Below are positions 1-8,421 of a DNA stretch of 25,104 nt, piece by piece (the first letter of the stretch is position 1; each line of letters opens with the position of its first letter). The stretch spans positions 1-25,104 of the forward strand of contig CALGZO010000220.1 in NCBI GenBank assembly GCA_937934465.1, given 5' to 3'. A model generated the notes under the pieces. It ran no database searches, had not been told where the DNA came from, and was given only the letters and a program-made list of their open reading frames with translations. Origin of the DNA: an uncultured Fimbriimonadales bacterium. Lineage in GTDB: Bacteria > Armatimonadota > Fimbriimonadia > Fimbriimonadales > GBS-DC. The position numbers were made by a program, and so were the translations under genes.

Positions 1-17
1 TGCGACGGCGGAGATTC

Positions 18-106
18 TGGTGCCGGAGGTGGGACTCGAACCCACACCTGAGTCGCCCCAGACCGATTTTTGAGACCGGCGCGTCTACCCGTTCCGCCAC
101 TCCGGC
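18..106 (-). tRNA. tRNA-Leu (anticodon CAA)
   Basis: Read on the minus strand, this folds as a class II tRNA. The 7-bp acceptor stem is GCCGGAG/CTCCGGC, followed by discriminator A and an encoded CCA (18-20). The D arm is GCG/CGC, the anticodon stem CCGGT/ATCGG, and the loop CTCAAAA places CAA at positions 34-36. A long variable arm follows, then a T arm GTGGG-TTCGAGT-CCCAC. The long variable arm and CAA anticodon give leucine, reading UUG codons. A TATAAT box sits directly upstream. Confidence 0.95.
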
Positions 107-116
107 TTGGACGGTA

Positions 117-122
117 ATTATA
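117..122 (-). promoter_or_regulatory. -10 box of tRNA-Leu promoter
   Basis: On the minus strand the sequence is GGGGTATAATTACC, a perfect TATAAT preceded by GG. It ends 10 nt before the mature tRNA 5' end, so transcription would begin a few bases upstream of the tRNA. No TTGACA-like -35 is visible at 17 bp. Confidence 0.6.
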
Positions 123-150
123 CCCCAATCCATCAACCGCGCCACATCAG

Positions 151-157
151 GTATACC
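151..157 (+). promoter_or_regulatory. -10-like box (leaderless start of S41 peptidase gene)
   Basis: AGGTATACC, with the hexamer TATACC at 152-157, ends 7 nt before the ATG at 165. A transcript starting at the usual distance would begin at or next to the start codon. No Shine-Dalgarno is present. Confidence 0.45.
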
Positions 158-164
158 TTGCGTG

Positions 165-1460
165 ATGAGAGCGCGTACTCTGTTTCGGCGGTTTCTGTGC
201 TTCGCGCAGACACTAATCGTACTGACAATCGCCGCGTGCGCCTACAGCCAATCGCTCAGCGAATCGCAACGGCAAGAGGTGTTCCAGTTCGTTTGGGAAG
301 AGGTTAAACGCTCGCACTACGACCCGAAGCTTGGCGGCGTGGATTGGGACGCCGTGCGCGAGCAGTACGCGCCGAAAGCTCGCGCCGCCGCCGATAGCGA
401 GTTCTACGCCCTACTCAATCAGATGCTCGGCGAGTTGAAGCAGTCGCACTTCATGGTGATACCGCCCGGCGCGTTTGTAGCGCAGGAGGAGGCGCGCACG
501 CGCCTCTCTGACGGCGAGACAGGATTGACCGTTCAGCTGGTGGAAGGGCGTCCTGTGGTGACGCGCGTGCGCGCTGGCTCGCCTGCGGCGCGGATGGGTA
601 TCTCCCCAGGCGCGGAAATTCTGCAAATCGACGATTTACAGACCGAACAGCTGCTCCAACGCATTCGCGAACGCCAGCTGTCGCCTGTAGAGGAACGGTT
701 CGAGGCGTACTTGGCGTTTCGGGCGTTCCTGAGCGGGCGGTCGGGCAGCGAGACGCGCCTGCGCTATCGCGACTTAGACGGCAACGAGCACACCGTTGCG
801 CTCAAGCGCGAGGCGATGCGCGGCGTGCGCGTGCAAATCGGCTTCATCCCCGAAATCCGCGTGCATATCGAAAGCCGTGTCCTGCCAGGCAACATCGGCT
901 ATCTCGCGTTCAACGCCTTCTTCCCGCCCGTGATGCGCGAGCTGCCCCAACGCCTGCGCGAGCTATCGGACACCGATGGGCTAATCATCGACCTGCGCGA
1001 GAACATCGGCGGTATCGGACTTATGGCGGGCGGCGTGATGGGGCATCTGGTACTACGCGAGACCGTGCTGGGCACGATGCGCCTGCGCGACGGTACATTC
1101 GGGATTGTCGCTTATCCCCAAACCCCGAACTATCGCAAACCGATAGTGGTGCTGGTGGATGAGTTTTCGGTCTCCACTGCTGAGATTTTCGCGGCGGGGA
1201 TGCAGGAGGCGAAGCGTGCAATCGTCGTCGGACGCCCGACGCCTGGCAAAGCGCTGCCGTCCAAGATTGTACAACTGCCGTATGGCGGCTACCTGCAGTG
1301 CGTGATAGCCGACTACGAGACGGCGCGGAAGCGTCGGATTGAGGGCGTGGGCGTGCAGCCCGACTTCGAGGTCGAGCTCACGCGCGAGCGGTTCCGCCAG
1401 TCGCCAGACCCTGTGCTGCAGCAGGCGATGGAGTACCTAAAACAGGCGTCCGCTCAGTAG
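165..1460 (+). CDS. S41 family (C-terminal-processing type) serine peptidase
   Basis: A secreted or lipid-anchored peptidase of the tail-specific protease family. The N-terminus is basic then hydrophobic and ends in I-A-A-C-A, which could be a lipobox (Cys about residue 25) or an ordinary signal peptide. A PDZ-like region (about residues 115-165, with RAGSPAARMGISPG) would bind substrate tails. The peptidase core holds the Ser-Lys dyad: Ser about 337 in FSVSTAEIF and Lys about 362 in GRPTPGKALP, matching the family's S-x-S-x-x-E and G-K motifs. Length (431 residues) is normal. A GTG three bases earlier (162) is an alternative start; ATG is preferred because the -10 box lies just upstream. Its 3' end overlaps the convergent FAD oxidoreductase gene by 24 nt. 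Substrate unknown. Confidence 0.9.
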   Translation: MRARTLFRRFLCFAQTLIVLTIAACAYSQSLSESQRQEVFQFVWEEVKRSHYDPKLGGVDWDAVREQYAPKARAAADSEFYALLNQMLGELKQSHFMVIPPGAFVAQEEARTRLSDGETGLTVQLVEGRPVVTRVRAGSPAARMGISPGAEILQIDDLQTEQLLQRIRERQLSPVEERFEAYLAFRAFLSGRSGSETRLRYRDLDGNEHTVALKREAMRGVRVQIGFIPEIRVHIESRVLPGNIGYLAFNAFFPPVMRELPQRLRELSDTDGLIIDLRENIGGIGLMAGGVMGHLVLRETVLGTMRLRDGTFGIVAYPQTPNYRKPIVVLVDEFSVSTAEIFAAGMQEAKRAIVVGRPTPGKALPSKIVQLPYGGYLQCVIADYETARKRRIEGVGVQPDFEVELTRERFRQSPDPVLQQAMEYLKQASAQ

Positions 1461-3785
1461 GTAGAGGGTCTGCGCGGCGTCTGCCCTGCGAATCGGCGCG
1501 TCGGGCTGGAAACGCACGCCTTCTGGGGTGAACGCTTCCAAGCCGTCCCAAATCGCAGGCGAGAAGCGTCGCTCCGCCAACTGCGCCATAAACAGGTAGT
1601 CGGGGTCATCGACAGGCACATCGATGTAGGGCGAGACCTGCCCGACCGCGCGGTTCCATTCGCCCGGTTCCAGAATCGCCATCGCGCGGGTTAGCCAGCG
1701 GATAAAGTCGCGCCGTCGGATGGGTTCATCGGGGTTGAAACGGCGGTTCTCTGTGCGCTCGATTACGCCCAGCAGGAACAGATTCTGCACAGGCACGGCG
1801 TAGGGGTGTCCGAACAGCACATCGGTGAACGCCAGCCCTTGAAACCGCTCTTCGGGCAGGGTTGGCTTGAGCGTGCGCAGGTGTTTCCACAGCAGGCGCG
1901 CCGCCTCGCCGCGCGTCAGCGGCTGCTCGGGCGCCATCCGCTCGCTGGGGAAGTAGCCCCGCGCCGCCAAGAACTGAATCGCCTCAAAATGGCGCGTCTG
2001 AGGCGTCACATCGGGGAAGTAGTAGATGTATTGCCCGAAGCGGCGCAGCAGCTCGCGCTGGATGTCGGCAGGGTTAATCCGCCGCAAGGATACGCCCGTC
2101 TGCAGATGCAGCACTGCCGCGACGCCCGCCGCCTGACCCATATTCATCCGCACAGGCTCCATCCGCAGGCTGCCAATCGCCACATGGCTCGCCGAGACGC
2201 AGGTGGTCACCAGCAATCCCTCGATGCGCTTGGGCACTAAGACGCCGTAGGGCACTTGGTACCACGGCGTGTATTGGAAAATCCAGAACTCGCCCTCGCC
2301 CATGTGCGCGATTTCGGGTACAGGCTCGCCCTCGTTGACCACCACGCGGCGCACGGCGTGCGAGTCCATCGGGTAGTCGCCAATCGCGATGCTGTCGGCG
2401 CGGACGCGCTCGCGCGCCAGAGTGATGTCCATCTGCTGCAGGAACACCTCGCCCTCGATGCGTCGCGCCTTGCGCACATACAGAATCGGGGGCAGGTTAT
2501 CGCTGTCGCGGAACTCGTCCTCCGCCAGCCCCAAGTTCGGCTGACCCAGCTCGGTCTGGATATAGTGCAGGTAGCCCAGCACATGGTTTTTATAAATCTG
2601 ATAGATGCGCTGGCGTTCTTCCCAGCTCGCGGTGGGGTAGCGGTAGTTCACCTCTTGCAAGGTTGTGCCGTGCGGATGTTGGTTCACCTCGAACTTATTG
2701 CCAGGGATGCGTCCGTAGAGGTACGCCCACGAGCGTTCCCACGGGGGCGACAGCACATACTCTAAGCGGTTGTAGTTGGGCGGCGGGTCGCCCACCTGCG
2801 GCGTGGGGTAGTTCTGCACAATCATCAGGATTGCGTAGCCGGGAATGCGTCGGTCGCCTGCGCCCGTGCTGCCGGGCAGGAATCGGTCGTTGAGGCGGTC
2901 GTAGTACAGCACGCCTGCGTGGGGTTCTTCAGGGCTGCGCGGCTCGCGTCCGATTCGGTAGGGCGCGCCTGCCCATGCCGCGATGTCGCCCTCAGCGGTT
3001 GCGTCGATCACCACGCTGGCGAAGAACCGCCCACGCCGCGCGCCGTCCAAACTTATAAACTCCACGCCCGTAATCCGATTGCCCTGCCGAAAAACGCGCG
3101 TGGGGCGCACGCCGAAGTAAAGATCGATGTTCGGCTCGGCGTACACCATCTCTTTGATAAGCATATTCGCGACCCACGGCTCGAAGTTGAGCCCGTTGCG
3201 GTAGAAGTAGACAGTGGTGTCGTCGCCGCGCGCTTGGTAGTAGGCTTCCACGCGCTGTCGGAACTCTTCGTAGAGACCGTTGATACGGTCGCGTTGGCGC
3301 ACATCGGTGACGGCGACGCCGTTGGTAATCATGCCGCCGAGCCGATTGGTGGGTTCGATGAGCGCGACTTTGACGCCCATGCGCGCGGCGGTAATCGCTG
3401 CGCCGACGCCCGACGCCGTACCGCCCACAATTAGAATTGGGTAGCGCGCCTCAGGGGGCAGGGCGCGATAGGTACGATCCACGCGCTCGACGCTTGGCGA
3501 GGCGCGCCCGTCGGCGTAAAGCGCCTGCACCGCCAGTCGGTACTCGCGCCCGGCTGCGAGACCTGTGAAATCGTGCGATTTTGCGGTTGCGTCCAGTTCG
3601 GCGACTGGCGAGCCGTCCAACAGCACACGGTAGCCAGCAGGGCTCTCGCCGCGCGGGGGCAGCCAATAGAGTGTGATGCGCTCCGTGCTGCGCGGTATCG
3701 CCTCCACCGAGCGGGGAACCGCCTGACTGTAGCCCAACGCCAGCAACGCAATCCATAGCCCTATCGACAGCCAGTCTCGTTTCAT
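1437..3785 (-). CDS. Secreted FAD-dependent oxidoreductase with fibronectin-III-like and SLH domains
   Basis: A 782-residue protein. Residues 1-22 form a signal peptide or N-terminal anchor. Residues about 35-108 look like a fibronectin type III domain (ITLYWLPP...GYRVLLDG...YRLAVQALYADG). A Rossmann FAD-binding motif follows at about 117-144 (ILIVGGTASGVGAA, ending in an acidic residue) with the downstream RLGGM-TNGVAV signature of the FAD_oxidored (PF12831-type) family. The segment VIDATAEGDIAAWAGAPYRIG is typical of that family. From about residue 594 three SLH-type repeats run to the C-terminus, suggesting attachment to cell-wall or outer-surface polymer. The ATG at 3785 is chosen because GGAGG (3792-3796 complement) lies 6 nt before it; an in-frame upstream extension to 3896 has no such support. 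Substrate unknown; family members act on diverse small molecules. Confidence 0.88.
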   Translation of the reverse strand: MKRDWLSIGLWIALLALGYSQAVPRSVEAIPRSTERITLYWLPPRGESPAGYRVLLDGSPVAELDATAKSHDFTGLAAGREYRLAVQALYADGRASPSVERVDRTYRALPPEARYPILIVGGTASGVGAAITAARMGVKVALIEPTNRLGGMITNGVAVTDVRQRDRINGLYEEFRQRVEAYYQARGDDTTVYFYRNGLNFEPWVANMLIKEMVYAEPNIDLYFGVRPTRVFRQGNRITGVEFISLDGARRGRFFASVVIDATAEGDIAAWAGAPYRIGREPRSPEEPHAGVLYYDRLNDRFLPGSTGAGDRRIPGYAILMIVQNYPTPQVGDPPPNYNRLEYVLSPPWERSWAYLYGRIPGNKFEVNQHPHGTTLQEVNYRYPTASWEERQRIYQIYKNHVLGYLHYIQTELGQPNLGLAEDEFRDSDNLPPILYVRKARRIEGEVFLQQMDITLARERVRADSIAIGDYPMDSHAVRRVVVNEGEPVPEIAHMGEGEFWIFQYTPWYQVPYGVLVPKRIEGLLVTTCVSASHVAIGSLRMEPVRMNMGQAAGVAAVLHLQTGVSLRRINPADIQRELLRRFGQYIYYFPDVTPQTRHFEAIQFLAARGYFPSERMAPEQPLTRGEAARLLWKHLRTLKPTLPEERFQGLAFTDVLFGHPYAVPVQNLFLLGVIERTENRRFNPDEPIRRRDFIRWLTRAMAILEPGEWNRAVGQVSPYIDVPVDDPDYLFMAQLAERRFSPAIWDGLEAFTPEGVRFQPDAPIRRADAAQTLYLLSGRLF

Positions 3786-3819
3786 AGCCAACCTCCAAAC
3801 TGCAAATGCGGGGAGCCTA

Positions 3820-3825
3820 AGTGTA
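3820..3825 (-). promoter_or_regulatory. -10-like box for FAD oxidoreductase gene
   Basis: Minus strand reads AGGTACACT, hexamer TACACT. It lies 34 nt before the ATG, leaving a leader of about 27 nt that carries the GGAGG ribosome-binding site. This contrasts with the leaderless genes nearby that use the same box. Confidence 0.4.
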
Positions 3826-3848
3826 CCTGAAGTCCGTGAGATGCGATT

Positions 3849-3882
3849 GCGCGGCGGCGTCTGATGATAGACGCCGCCGCGC
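3849..3882 (-). terminator. Strong hairpin downstream of the HDOD gene
   Basis: A perfect 14-bp GC-rich stem (arms 3849-3862 and 3869-3882) with the 6-nt loop GATGAT begins 23 nt after the HDOD stop codon. It could end or protect the HDOD transcript. There is no T tract on either side, so it is not a classical intrinsic terminator. It also lies upstream of the FAD oxidoreductase promoter box. Confidence 0.5.
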
Positions 3883-3905
3883 CCCCTCCCACGCAACTAA
3901 AACTC

Positions 3906-4772
3906 CTACTTCAACTGGAACAACGCCTGCGACGCGCTCAGGAGCTCGTTCGCACGCTGCAAGAACAGCTCCGACTCCTCAAGTGTCATGCTCAGCCGAT
4001 TGAGAACGCGCGTGTCGAACGGCTCTTGCGGCGCTTCAGGGTTCATCTGATAGCCCAATCGGTTCGCGCAGTGGTCGGCGTACTCGATAAGGGCGCAGGT
4101 CGGGTCGTCCACCTCCAGCGATTGGTGGTGGTAGCGTATCATGTGGGCAATCGATTTGGGCAGTTTCCAGCGTTCCACCAGCAGCGCGCCCACCTCCTCG
4201 TGGGTGAAGCCGAACAGCTCCTGCTCCGCTTGGTGGACGGGTTTGCCCTGATGGTGCACCAGGTCATAGAGCTCGCCCATCCAGTTGGTGAGCGCGGCGC
4301 TGATGACCAATTTGCCCACATCGTGCAGCAGCCCTGCCGTGAACGCCTCGTTGCGCACGCGCGTATCGAACTGACGCGCTCCCATCTGCGTAATCAGCCC
4401 GACCGCCAGCGAGTGCGTCCACATCCCACTCACATGGGGGGTGTAGCCAATCAGCGCACGCTGGAACAACGGGTAGGTCGCCGCAATCAAGGCGAGATTC
4501 TTCACAGTGTTCATCCCCAGCACCACCACCGCTTCCTCAATCGTCGCGACTTGGCGACTCATGCCGTAGTAGGCTGAGTTGGCAATCCGTAAGACGCGCG
4601 TCGTGAACCCCTGATCTTTGCTAATCTCTTGCGCCACCTGCTGCGCGTGAACATTCGGGTCGTCCACCATCTGATAAACTCGCATCACCACTGCAGGCAA
4701 GCTCGGCAAGTCTTGCATGCGTGTGATTATCTCATCCGCCGATTGTATATTGCGTGTGAGCGTCGTTGGCAT
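3906..4772 (-). CDS. HDOD domain protein
   Basis: A 288-residue cytoplasmic signalling-type protein. The HDOD domain (about residues 15-215) begins with the characteristic MQDLPSLPAVVMRVYQMVDDP and ANSAYYG segments. A retained HD-like FTAGLLHDVGKLVIS motif sits mid-domain. HDOD proteins are HD-phosphohydrolase relatives linked to stress and second-messenger signalling; many are not enzymes. No receiver, GGDEF or EAL domain is attached. The start at 4772 follows GGAGG (complement, 7 nt spacing); the in-frame GTG at 4802 is rejected because it would lie before that ribosome-binding site. Divergent from the isocitrate dehydrogenase gene. Confidence 0.85.
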   Translation of the reverse strand: MPTTLTRNIQSADEIITRMQDLPSLPAVVMRVYQMVDDPNVHAQQVAQEISKDQGFTTRVLRIANSAYYGMSRQVATIEEAVVVLGMNTVKNLALIAATYPLFQRALIGYTPHVSGMWTHSLAVGLITQMGARQFDTRVRNEAFTAGLLHDVGKLVISAALTNWMGELYDLVHHQGKPVHQAEQELFGFTHEEVGALLVERWKLPKSIAHMIRYHHQSLEVDDPTCALIEYADHCANRLGYQMNPEAPQEPFDTRVLNRLSMTLEESELFLQRANELLSASQALFQLK

Positions 4773-4875
4773 CGCAGTTCCTCCACAAGGGAGTTCTACC
4801 ACACTCGCGCCCCAAATTCACATCGACCGCCCATAACGGCTCGCGGGCAATCTTCGAGAGGATTCGCGTCCATCA

Positions 4876-4883
4876 GGTATAAA
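4876..4883 (+). promoter_or_regulatory. -10 box (leaderless start of icd)
   Basis: AGGTATAAA, hexamer TATAAA at 4878-4883, ends 9 nt before ATG 4893. A second in-frame ATG at 4884 directly touches the hexamer and would lie upstream of the predicted transcript start, so 4893 is the better start. No Shine-Dalgarno. Confidence 0.55.
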
Positions 4884-4892
4884 ATGCCTGAT

Positions 4893-6290
4893 ATGAACTC
4901 GTACACCGTCACACTTATACGAGGCGATGGGATAGGTCCCGAAATCGCCGAGTCGGTCGTTGAGATTTTCGAGGCGGCGTCCGCGCCCGTGCGCTGGGAA
5001 GAGGCGTATGCAGGGCTGAGCTGCTTGGAGCAGTACGGCGCACTCTGCCCGGAGGCGACTTTGGAGTCGATTCGGCGCAATCGCGTCGCGCTCAAAGGTC
5101 CCACGACCACCCCCATCGGCGGCGGGCATCGCAGCATCAATGTCGCCATCCGCAAGGCGTTCGAGCTGTTCGCGAATGTGCGCCCTGCGCGTTCCATCCC
5201 TGGCGTGCAATCGCGCTACAACGATATCGATATTATCTTGGTGCGTGAGAACATCGAGGATACATATGCAGGCGTGGAATATTGGCAGACGCCCGATGTC
5301 GCCGAGTCGCTGCGCCTGATTTCGCGTCCTGGCTCGGCGGCGGTGATACGCTATGCGTTCGACTTGGCGCGGCGGCTGGGCAGGCGCAAGGTGACCTGCG
5401 TGCATAAGGCGAACATTCAGAAACTCTCGGACGGGCTGTTTCTGGAGTGCTTCCGCGCGATTGCGCAGGAGTACCCCGACTTGGAGAGCGACGATATTCT
5501 GGTGGACAACGCCTGCATGCAGCTGGTGATGCGCCCGGAGCGGTTCGATGTGATGGTGTTGCCGAACCTGTTTGGCGACATCGTGAGCGATTTGTGCGCG
5601 GGTCTGATTGGCGGGTTGGGCGTTGCGCCTGGGGGCAACATCGGCAACGGCTACGCGGTGTTCGAGGCGGTGCATGGCTCCGCGCCCGATATCGCGGGTA
5701 AGGGCGTCGCCAACCCGACGGCGTTTATTCTGTCGGCGGTGCAGATGCTCCGTCACTTGGGGTTGCACGCGGACGCCGAGCGGATTGAGAGTGCGCTGCG
5801 CTACACACTGGTTTCTGGCATCAAGACGCGCGATTTGGGCGGCAACGCGAACACGCGCGAGTTCACGAAGGCGATTATCAGCAATCTGCCCCCACGCGCG
5901 CAGGTACAGGCGCAGAACGAGCCTGTGGCGACGCCGTATCGCACGCCGATGCTCCCGCCGCGCGCCACAGCGCAAGAGGGGTGGCTAACTGTGGGGGTCG
6001 ATTTCTTCTTCCACGCGCTGCAGCCCCCTACCGATCTGCCTGCGCAGGTGGGCGCGCTGCGATTGGTTGCCGTCTCGAATCGCGGCGTCGCGCTGGAGAC
6101 GAACCCTGCCAGCGAACGCTACCTGTTGAACTGGTATCGGGCGCGCTATGTCGCGGAGCAACCCCTCAGCGAGGACGCGCTCAACGAGGCGTTGCGTGCG
6201 CTTGCGCCGCGCCTGCACTGGACCACGCTGCAACGGCTCTACCGCACGCGCGAGGGGCAGAACCTGTTCAGCCCCATCCTAACGGATTGA
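4893..6290 (+). CDS. icd: Isocitrate dehydrogenase, NAD-type, with C-terminal extension
   Basis: Oxidative decarboxylation of isocitrate to 2-oxoglutarate in the TCA cycle. The substrate loop has the isocitrate-type pattern S81-x-N83-x-x-x-R87 with R97, instead of the leucine-rich loop of isopropylmalate dehydrogenase. Other family residues are R118, Y125, K172, D205, D229 and D233. At the cofactor site, HGSAPDIAGK carries D266-I267 where NADP enzymes such as E. coli Icd have Lys-Tyr, so NAD is predicted. The catalytic part ends near residue 335. About 130 further residues, including GWLTVGVDFFFHA and a helical Arg-rich end, form an extra domain. Thermus thermophilus isocitrate dehydrogenase also has a long C-terminal extension, and this may be the same domain. 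Convergent with the next gene, 8 nt apart. Confidence 0.85.
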   Translation: MNSYTVTLIRGDGIGPEIAESVVEIFEAASAPVRWEEAYAGLSCLEQYGALCPEATLESIRRNRVALKGPTTTPIGGGHRSINVAIRKAFELFANVRPARSIPGVQSRYNDIDIILVRENIEDTYAGVEYWQTPDVAESLRLISRPGSAAVIRYAFDLARRLGRRKVTCVHKANIQKLSDGLFLECFRAIAQEYPDLESDDILVDNACMQLVMRPERFDVMVLPNLFGDIVSDLCAGLIGGLGVAPGGNIGNGYAVFEAVHGSAPDIAGKGVANPTAFILSAVQMLRHLGLHADAERIESALRYTLVSGIKTRDLGGNANTREFTKAIISNLPPRAQVQAQNEPVATPYRTPMLPPRATAQEGWLTVGVDFFFHALQPPTDLPAQVGALRLVAVSNRGVALETNPASERYLLNWYRARYVAEQPLSEDALNEALRALAPRLHWTTLQRLYRTREGQNLFSPILTD

Positions 6291-6298
6291 GCGTGTGC

Positions 6299-8362
6299 TC
6301 AGCGGTCCACGCCGATACCGAGTTGGCTCTCTTCGGGGCGTTCGTTCTGGATTGCCCAGTTGAGCCAGTTGCGGGCGTTGCCTGCGAACTCTATGCTGGG
6401 CGGATAGGAGTCGTTGCCTGCGGCGTCGATGAATAGCCCCAGCGCGAGTCCGCGCTCGCGCAGAGTGCCTCGCCCTATCGGGTTCGCCCTGCCGAAGTTG
6501 GCTTGGTCGCTACGCGCTTGGTAGAGGTCGTCGCCTGCCAAGTCCACGAAGACGCCGACGCCGTTCGCGTTCGCGCCGCCGAGCGCGAGGCTCGGCGCGT
6601 TGTAGGCGTCGTTGCCCGCGAAATCGATGAGGTATCCGATTGAGAAGTCGTGTCCTGCGCCCATCGCCATGTTCATCGCGGCGAGGTAGCGGTCGTCGCC
6701 CAGGCGGTCTTCGAGGTAGCCGATAGCGAAGTGTGCGCCTGCGCCCTGCACATACCATACTCCTTCACGCACATCGTCGCCTTGCAGGTCGATGAGCAAG
6801 CCGACGCCGCCCCAGTAGCCCACGCCCTGTCCGAACACGCCGCAGAGGTATCGGTCGCTGCCCTGCACATCGATGAGCATGCCGACGCCGCCCGCCCACG
6901 AGCGTCCATCGGAGTAGTCGGCGCGTCTGCCGTAGCCTGCGCCCTGCGCCAAGCTGACATTCCGCTCGGCGGTTTGGGGCGATGGGAACTCCAGAGGCGT
7001 CGGATGGGCGTTGTAGTAGTCGTCGCCGAGCGCGTCGAGCAGCAGTCCGAAGCCCTTCACGCCGCCGAAGCCCTGCCCCTGATAAAAGCAAGCGTACAGG
7101 TCGCGTCCCTCGCGTTCAATCAGCGCGCCGACGCCCGCTATCGCTGCGCCCTGCGTGAAGGCGTAGCCGTCGTACTGGTCGTTGCCCTGCAGGTCGATGA
7201 GCATGCCCACGCCGAACCGCGCGGCGCCCAGCCCGGCAGCCTGCGTGCGGTATACATCGTTGCCTTGAAGGTCGGCTAAGACGGCGTAGCCGAGCGTCGC
7301 GCCGCCGAACGCCATACCCGACTTGCCCGTGCGGGTCTCGCGTTCCATCAGCGGTTTTTGCAAGGTCGCAGCGTCGTCGGCGTAGCGGTCGTCGCCCGAT
7401 AGGTCGATCAGCATCGACGCGGCGTTGTCCAGCGTGAGCGTCGCGCCGCCGCCGTAGTAGGTATCGTTGCCGCCTGTGTCGATGATGAGCAAGTAGGGCA
7501 GGCGTTCGTGCGTGTCGTTGCCCGCGCCGCAGAGCCGAATGCGTCCCCACGGCGTGTCGATGTTCGCCTCGAACGGCTTGCTAAGCGACTGCTGCGCAGC
7601 GGCGTCGGCTTTCTGGAATGCGTCGATGACCTGCTGCACCGCCAACACGCAGTCGTGTCCGCCAGCAAGCAGGCGTGGCAGGTCGACTCGCTCCAACGCC
7701 TTCTCCATCAGCAGTATCTCCGCGTTGGGCGACGCGCCGTCCAAGCTTGCCTCGAAGTCTTTAATTGGGCGATTGAGCAGTTGGAACAGCGCGTTGCGTT
7801 CGTCTGGGGTGAGTTCGCGCAGGGCGGCGTCGCGCCAGCGTCGGGATTCGATGGCGACATAGATGAGGAACGCCGTCTGTTGCTGCACGATTGCAGGCGC
7901 GGTTTGTTGGGCGCGTTGGAGTTGCGTGCGCACGGCGGGCGGGATGGGCGCGTCGGCGGCTTGGTAGAGCTGCACAACGGCTTGCTCCAGCGCGTTGGGC
8001 GCGTTCGCTTGCTCACGCAAGGCTTGTAGCGGGTCGCCCACCAGCGTGCGACGCATCGAGACGCCTATCGCGCTCGCGCCCGACTCCACCGCCGCCACAG
8101 GTCGCCCCACTGCGCCCACCACACTGTTGCGCAGTCGCTCCGCATAGTACGGCAGGCGCAACGGGTCGCCTAAAAGCATCTCGAACAGCGGCGTGGTGTG
8201 CTGCGTGCGGTAGAAGTAATCGAACAGGCGCGGGTCGAAGCGCGTCGTCGCTGGGGTCAGGTTCGCTAACGCCAACGCCTCTTGAAGCAGCGCATCGGTG
8301 TTCAGCTGGGCGAAGGCTGTCGCCGTGAGCCACACGCTGCATAGAACAGGGCGCAAACGCAT
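6299..8362 (-). CDS. Secreted protein with about twelve 27-residue GND/GDD repeats
   Basis: I do not recognise a named family. The 687-residue protein starts with a signal peptide (basic start, hydrophobic core, ATAFAQ). Residues about 20-285 are mostly helical with no evident motif. Residues 293-653 hold twelve copies of a unit like hhIDhxGNDxY, with glycines at 298, 323, 367, 393, 419, 446, 501, 528, 555, 583, 610 and 649. Most intervals are 25-28, one is about double (55), and two carry insertions (44 and 39). Between units lies a small-residue stretch such as GAARFGVG. This looks like a solenoid, perhaps binding metal through the repeated Asp residues, but that is inference. The unit is not the RTX nonapeptide (no GGxG). 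No Shine-Dalgarno is seen before the ATG. Confidence 0.75.
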   Translation of the reverse strand: MRLRPVLCSVWLTATAFAQLNTDALLQEALALANLTPATTRFDPRLFDYFYRTQHTTPLFEMLLGDPLRLPYYAERLRNSVVGAVGRPVAAVESGASAIGVSMRRTLVGDPLQALREQANAPNALEQAVVQLYQAADAPIPPAVRTQLQRAQQTAPAIVQQQTAFLIYVAIESRRWRDAALRELTPDERNALFQLLNRPIKDFEASLDGASPNAEILLMEKALERVDLPRLLAGGHDCVLAVQQVIDAFQKADAAAQQSLSKPFEANIDTPWGRIRLCGAGNDTHERLPYLLIIDTGGNDTYYGGGATLTLDNAASMLIDLSGDDRYADDAATLQKPLMERETRTGKSGMAFGGATLGYAVLADLQGNDVYRTQAAGLGAARFGVGMLIDLQGNDQYDGYAFTQGAAIAGVGALIEREGRDLYACFYQGQGFGGVKGFGLLLDALGDDYYNAHPTPLEFPSPQTAERNVSLAQGAGYGRRADYSDGRSWAGGVGMLIDVQGSDRYLCGVFGQGVGYWGGVGLLIDLQGDDVREGVWYVQGAGAHFAIGYLEDRLGDDRYLAAMNMAMGAGHDFSIGYLIDFAGNDAYNAPSLALGGANANGVGVFVDLAGDDLYQARSDQANFGRANPIGRGTLRERGLALGLFIDAAGNDSYPPSIEFAGNARNWLNWAIQNERPEESQLGIGVDR

Positions 8363-8401
8363 ATTACTTTGTTCACCATCGGGGCGCGTTCTCCTGCGTG
8401 G

Positions 8402-8409
8402 GGTACACT
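8402..8409 (+). promoter_or_regulatory. -10-like box for heparinase-family gene
   Basis: GGTACACT, hexamer TACACT at 8404-8409, 12 nt before ATG 8422. The predicted leader is about 5 nt and carries no Shine-Dalgarno. Confidence 0.4.
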
Positions 8410-8421
8410 TGGGATGCGCTT

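Noticed and set aside
1806..2765. Plus-strand open frames opposite the FAD oxidoreductase
   Set aside because: Shadows of the coding strand; composition is His/Arg-rich and no start signals precede them.
4629..4892. N-terminal extension of the isocitrate dehydrogenase frame
   Set aside because: The extension crosses the HDOD gene start and the promoter box, and the family's N-terminus (YTVTLIRGDGIGPE) begins just after ATG 4893.
4818..5975. Long minus-strand open frame of 385 codons over the isocitrate dehydrogenase gene
   Set aside because: It is antisense to a gene with complete family motifs, is rich in Arg and His as expected for a shadow of GC-rich codons, and shows no recognisable motif.
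4893..6290. 3-isopropylmalate dehydrogenase
   Set aside because: The substrate loop has Ser-x-Asn-x-x-x-Arg of isocitrate dehydrogenases and no leu genes are near, although the NAD site motif is shared.
6299..8362. RTX-type calcium-binding repeats
   Set aside because: RTX units are nine residues with GGxGxD; here the period is about 27 and GGxG is absent.
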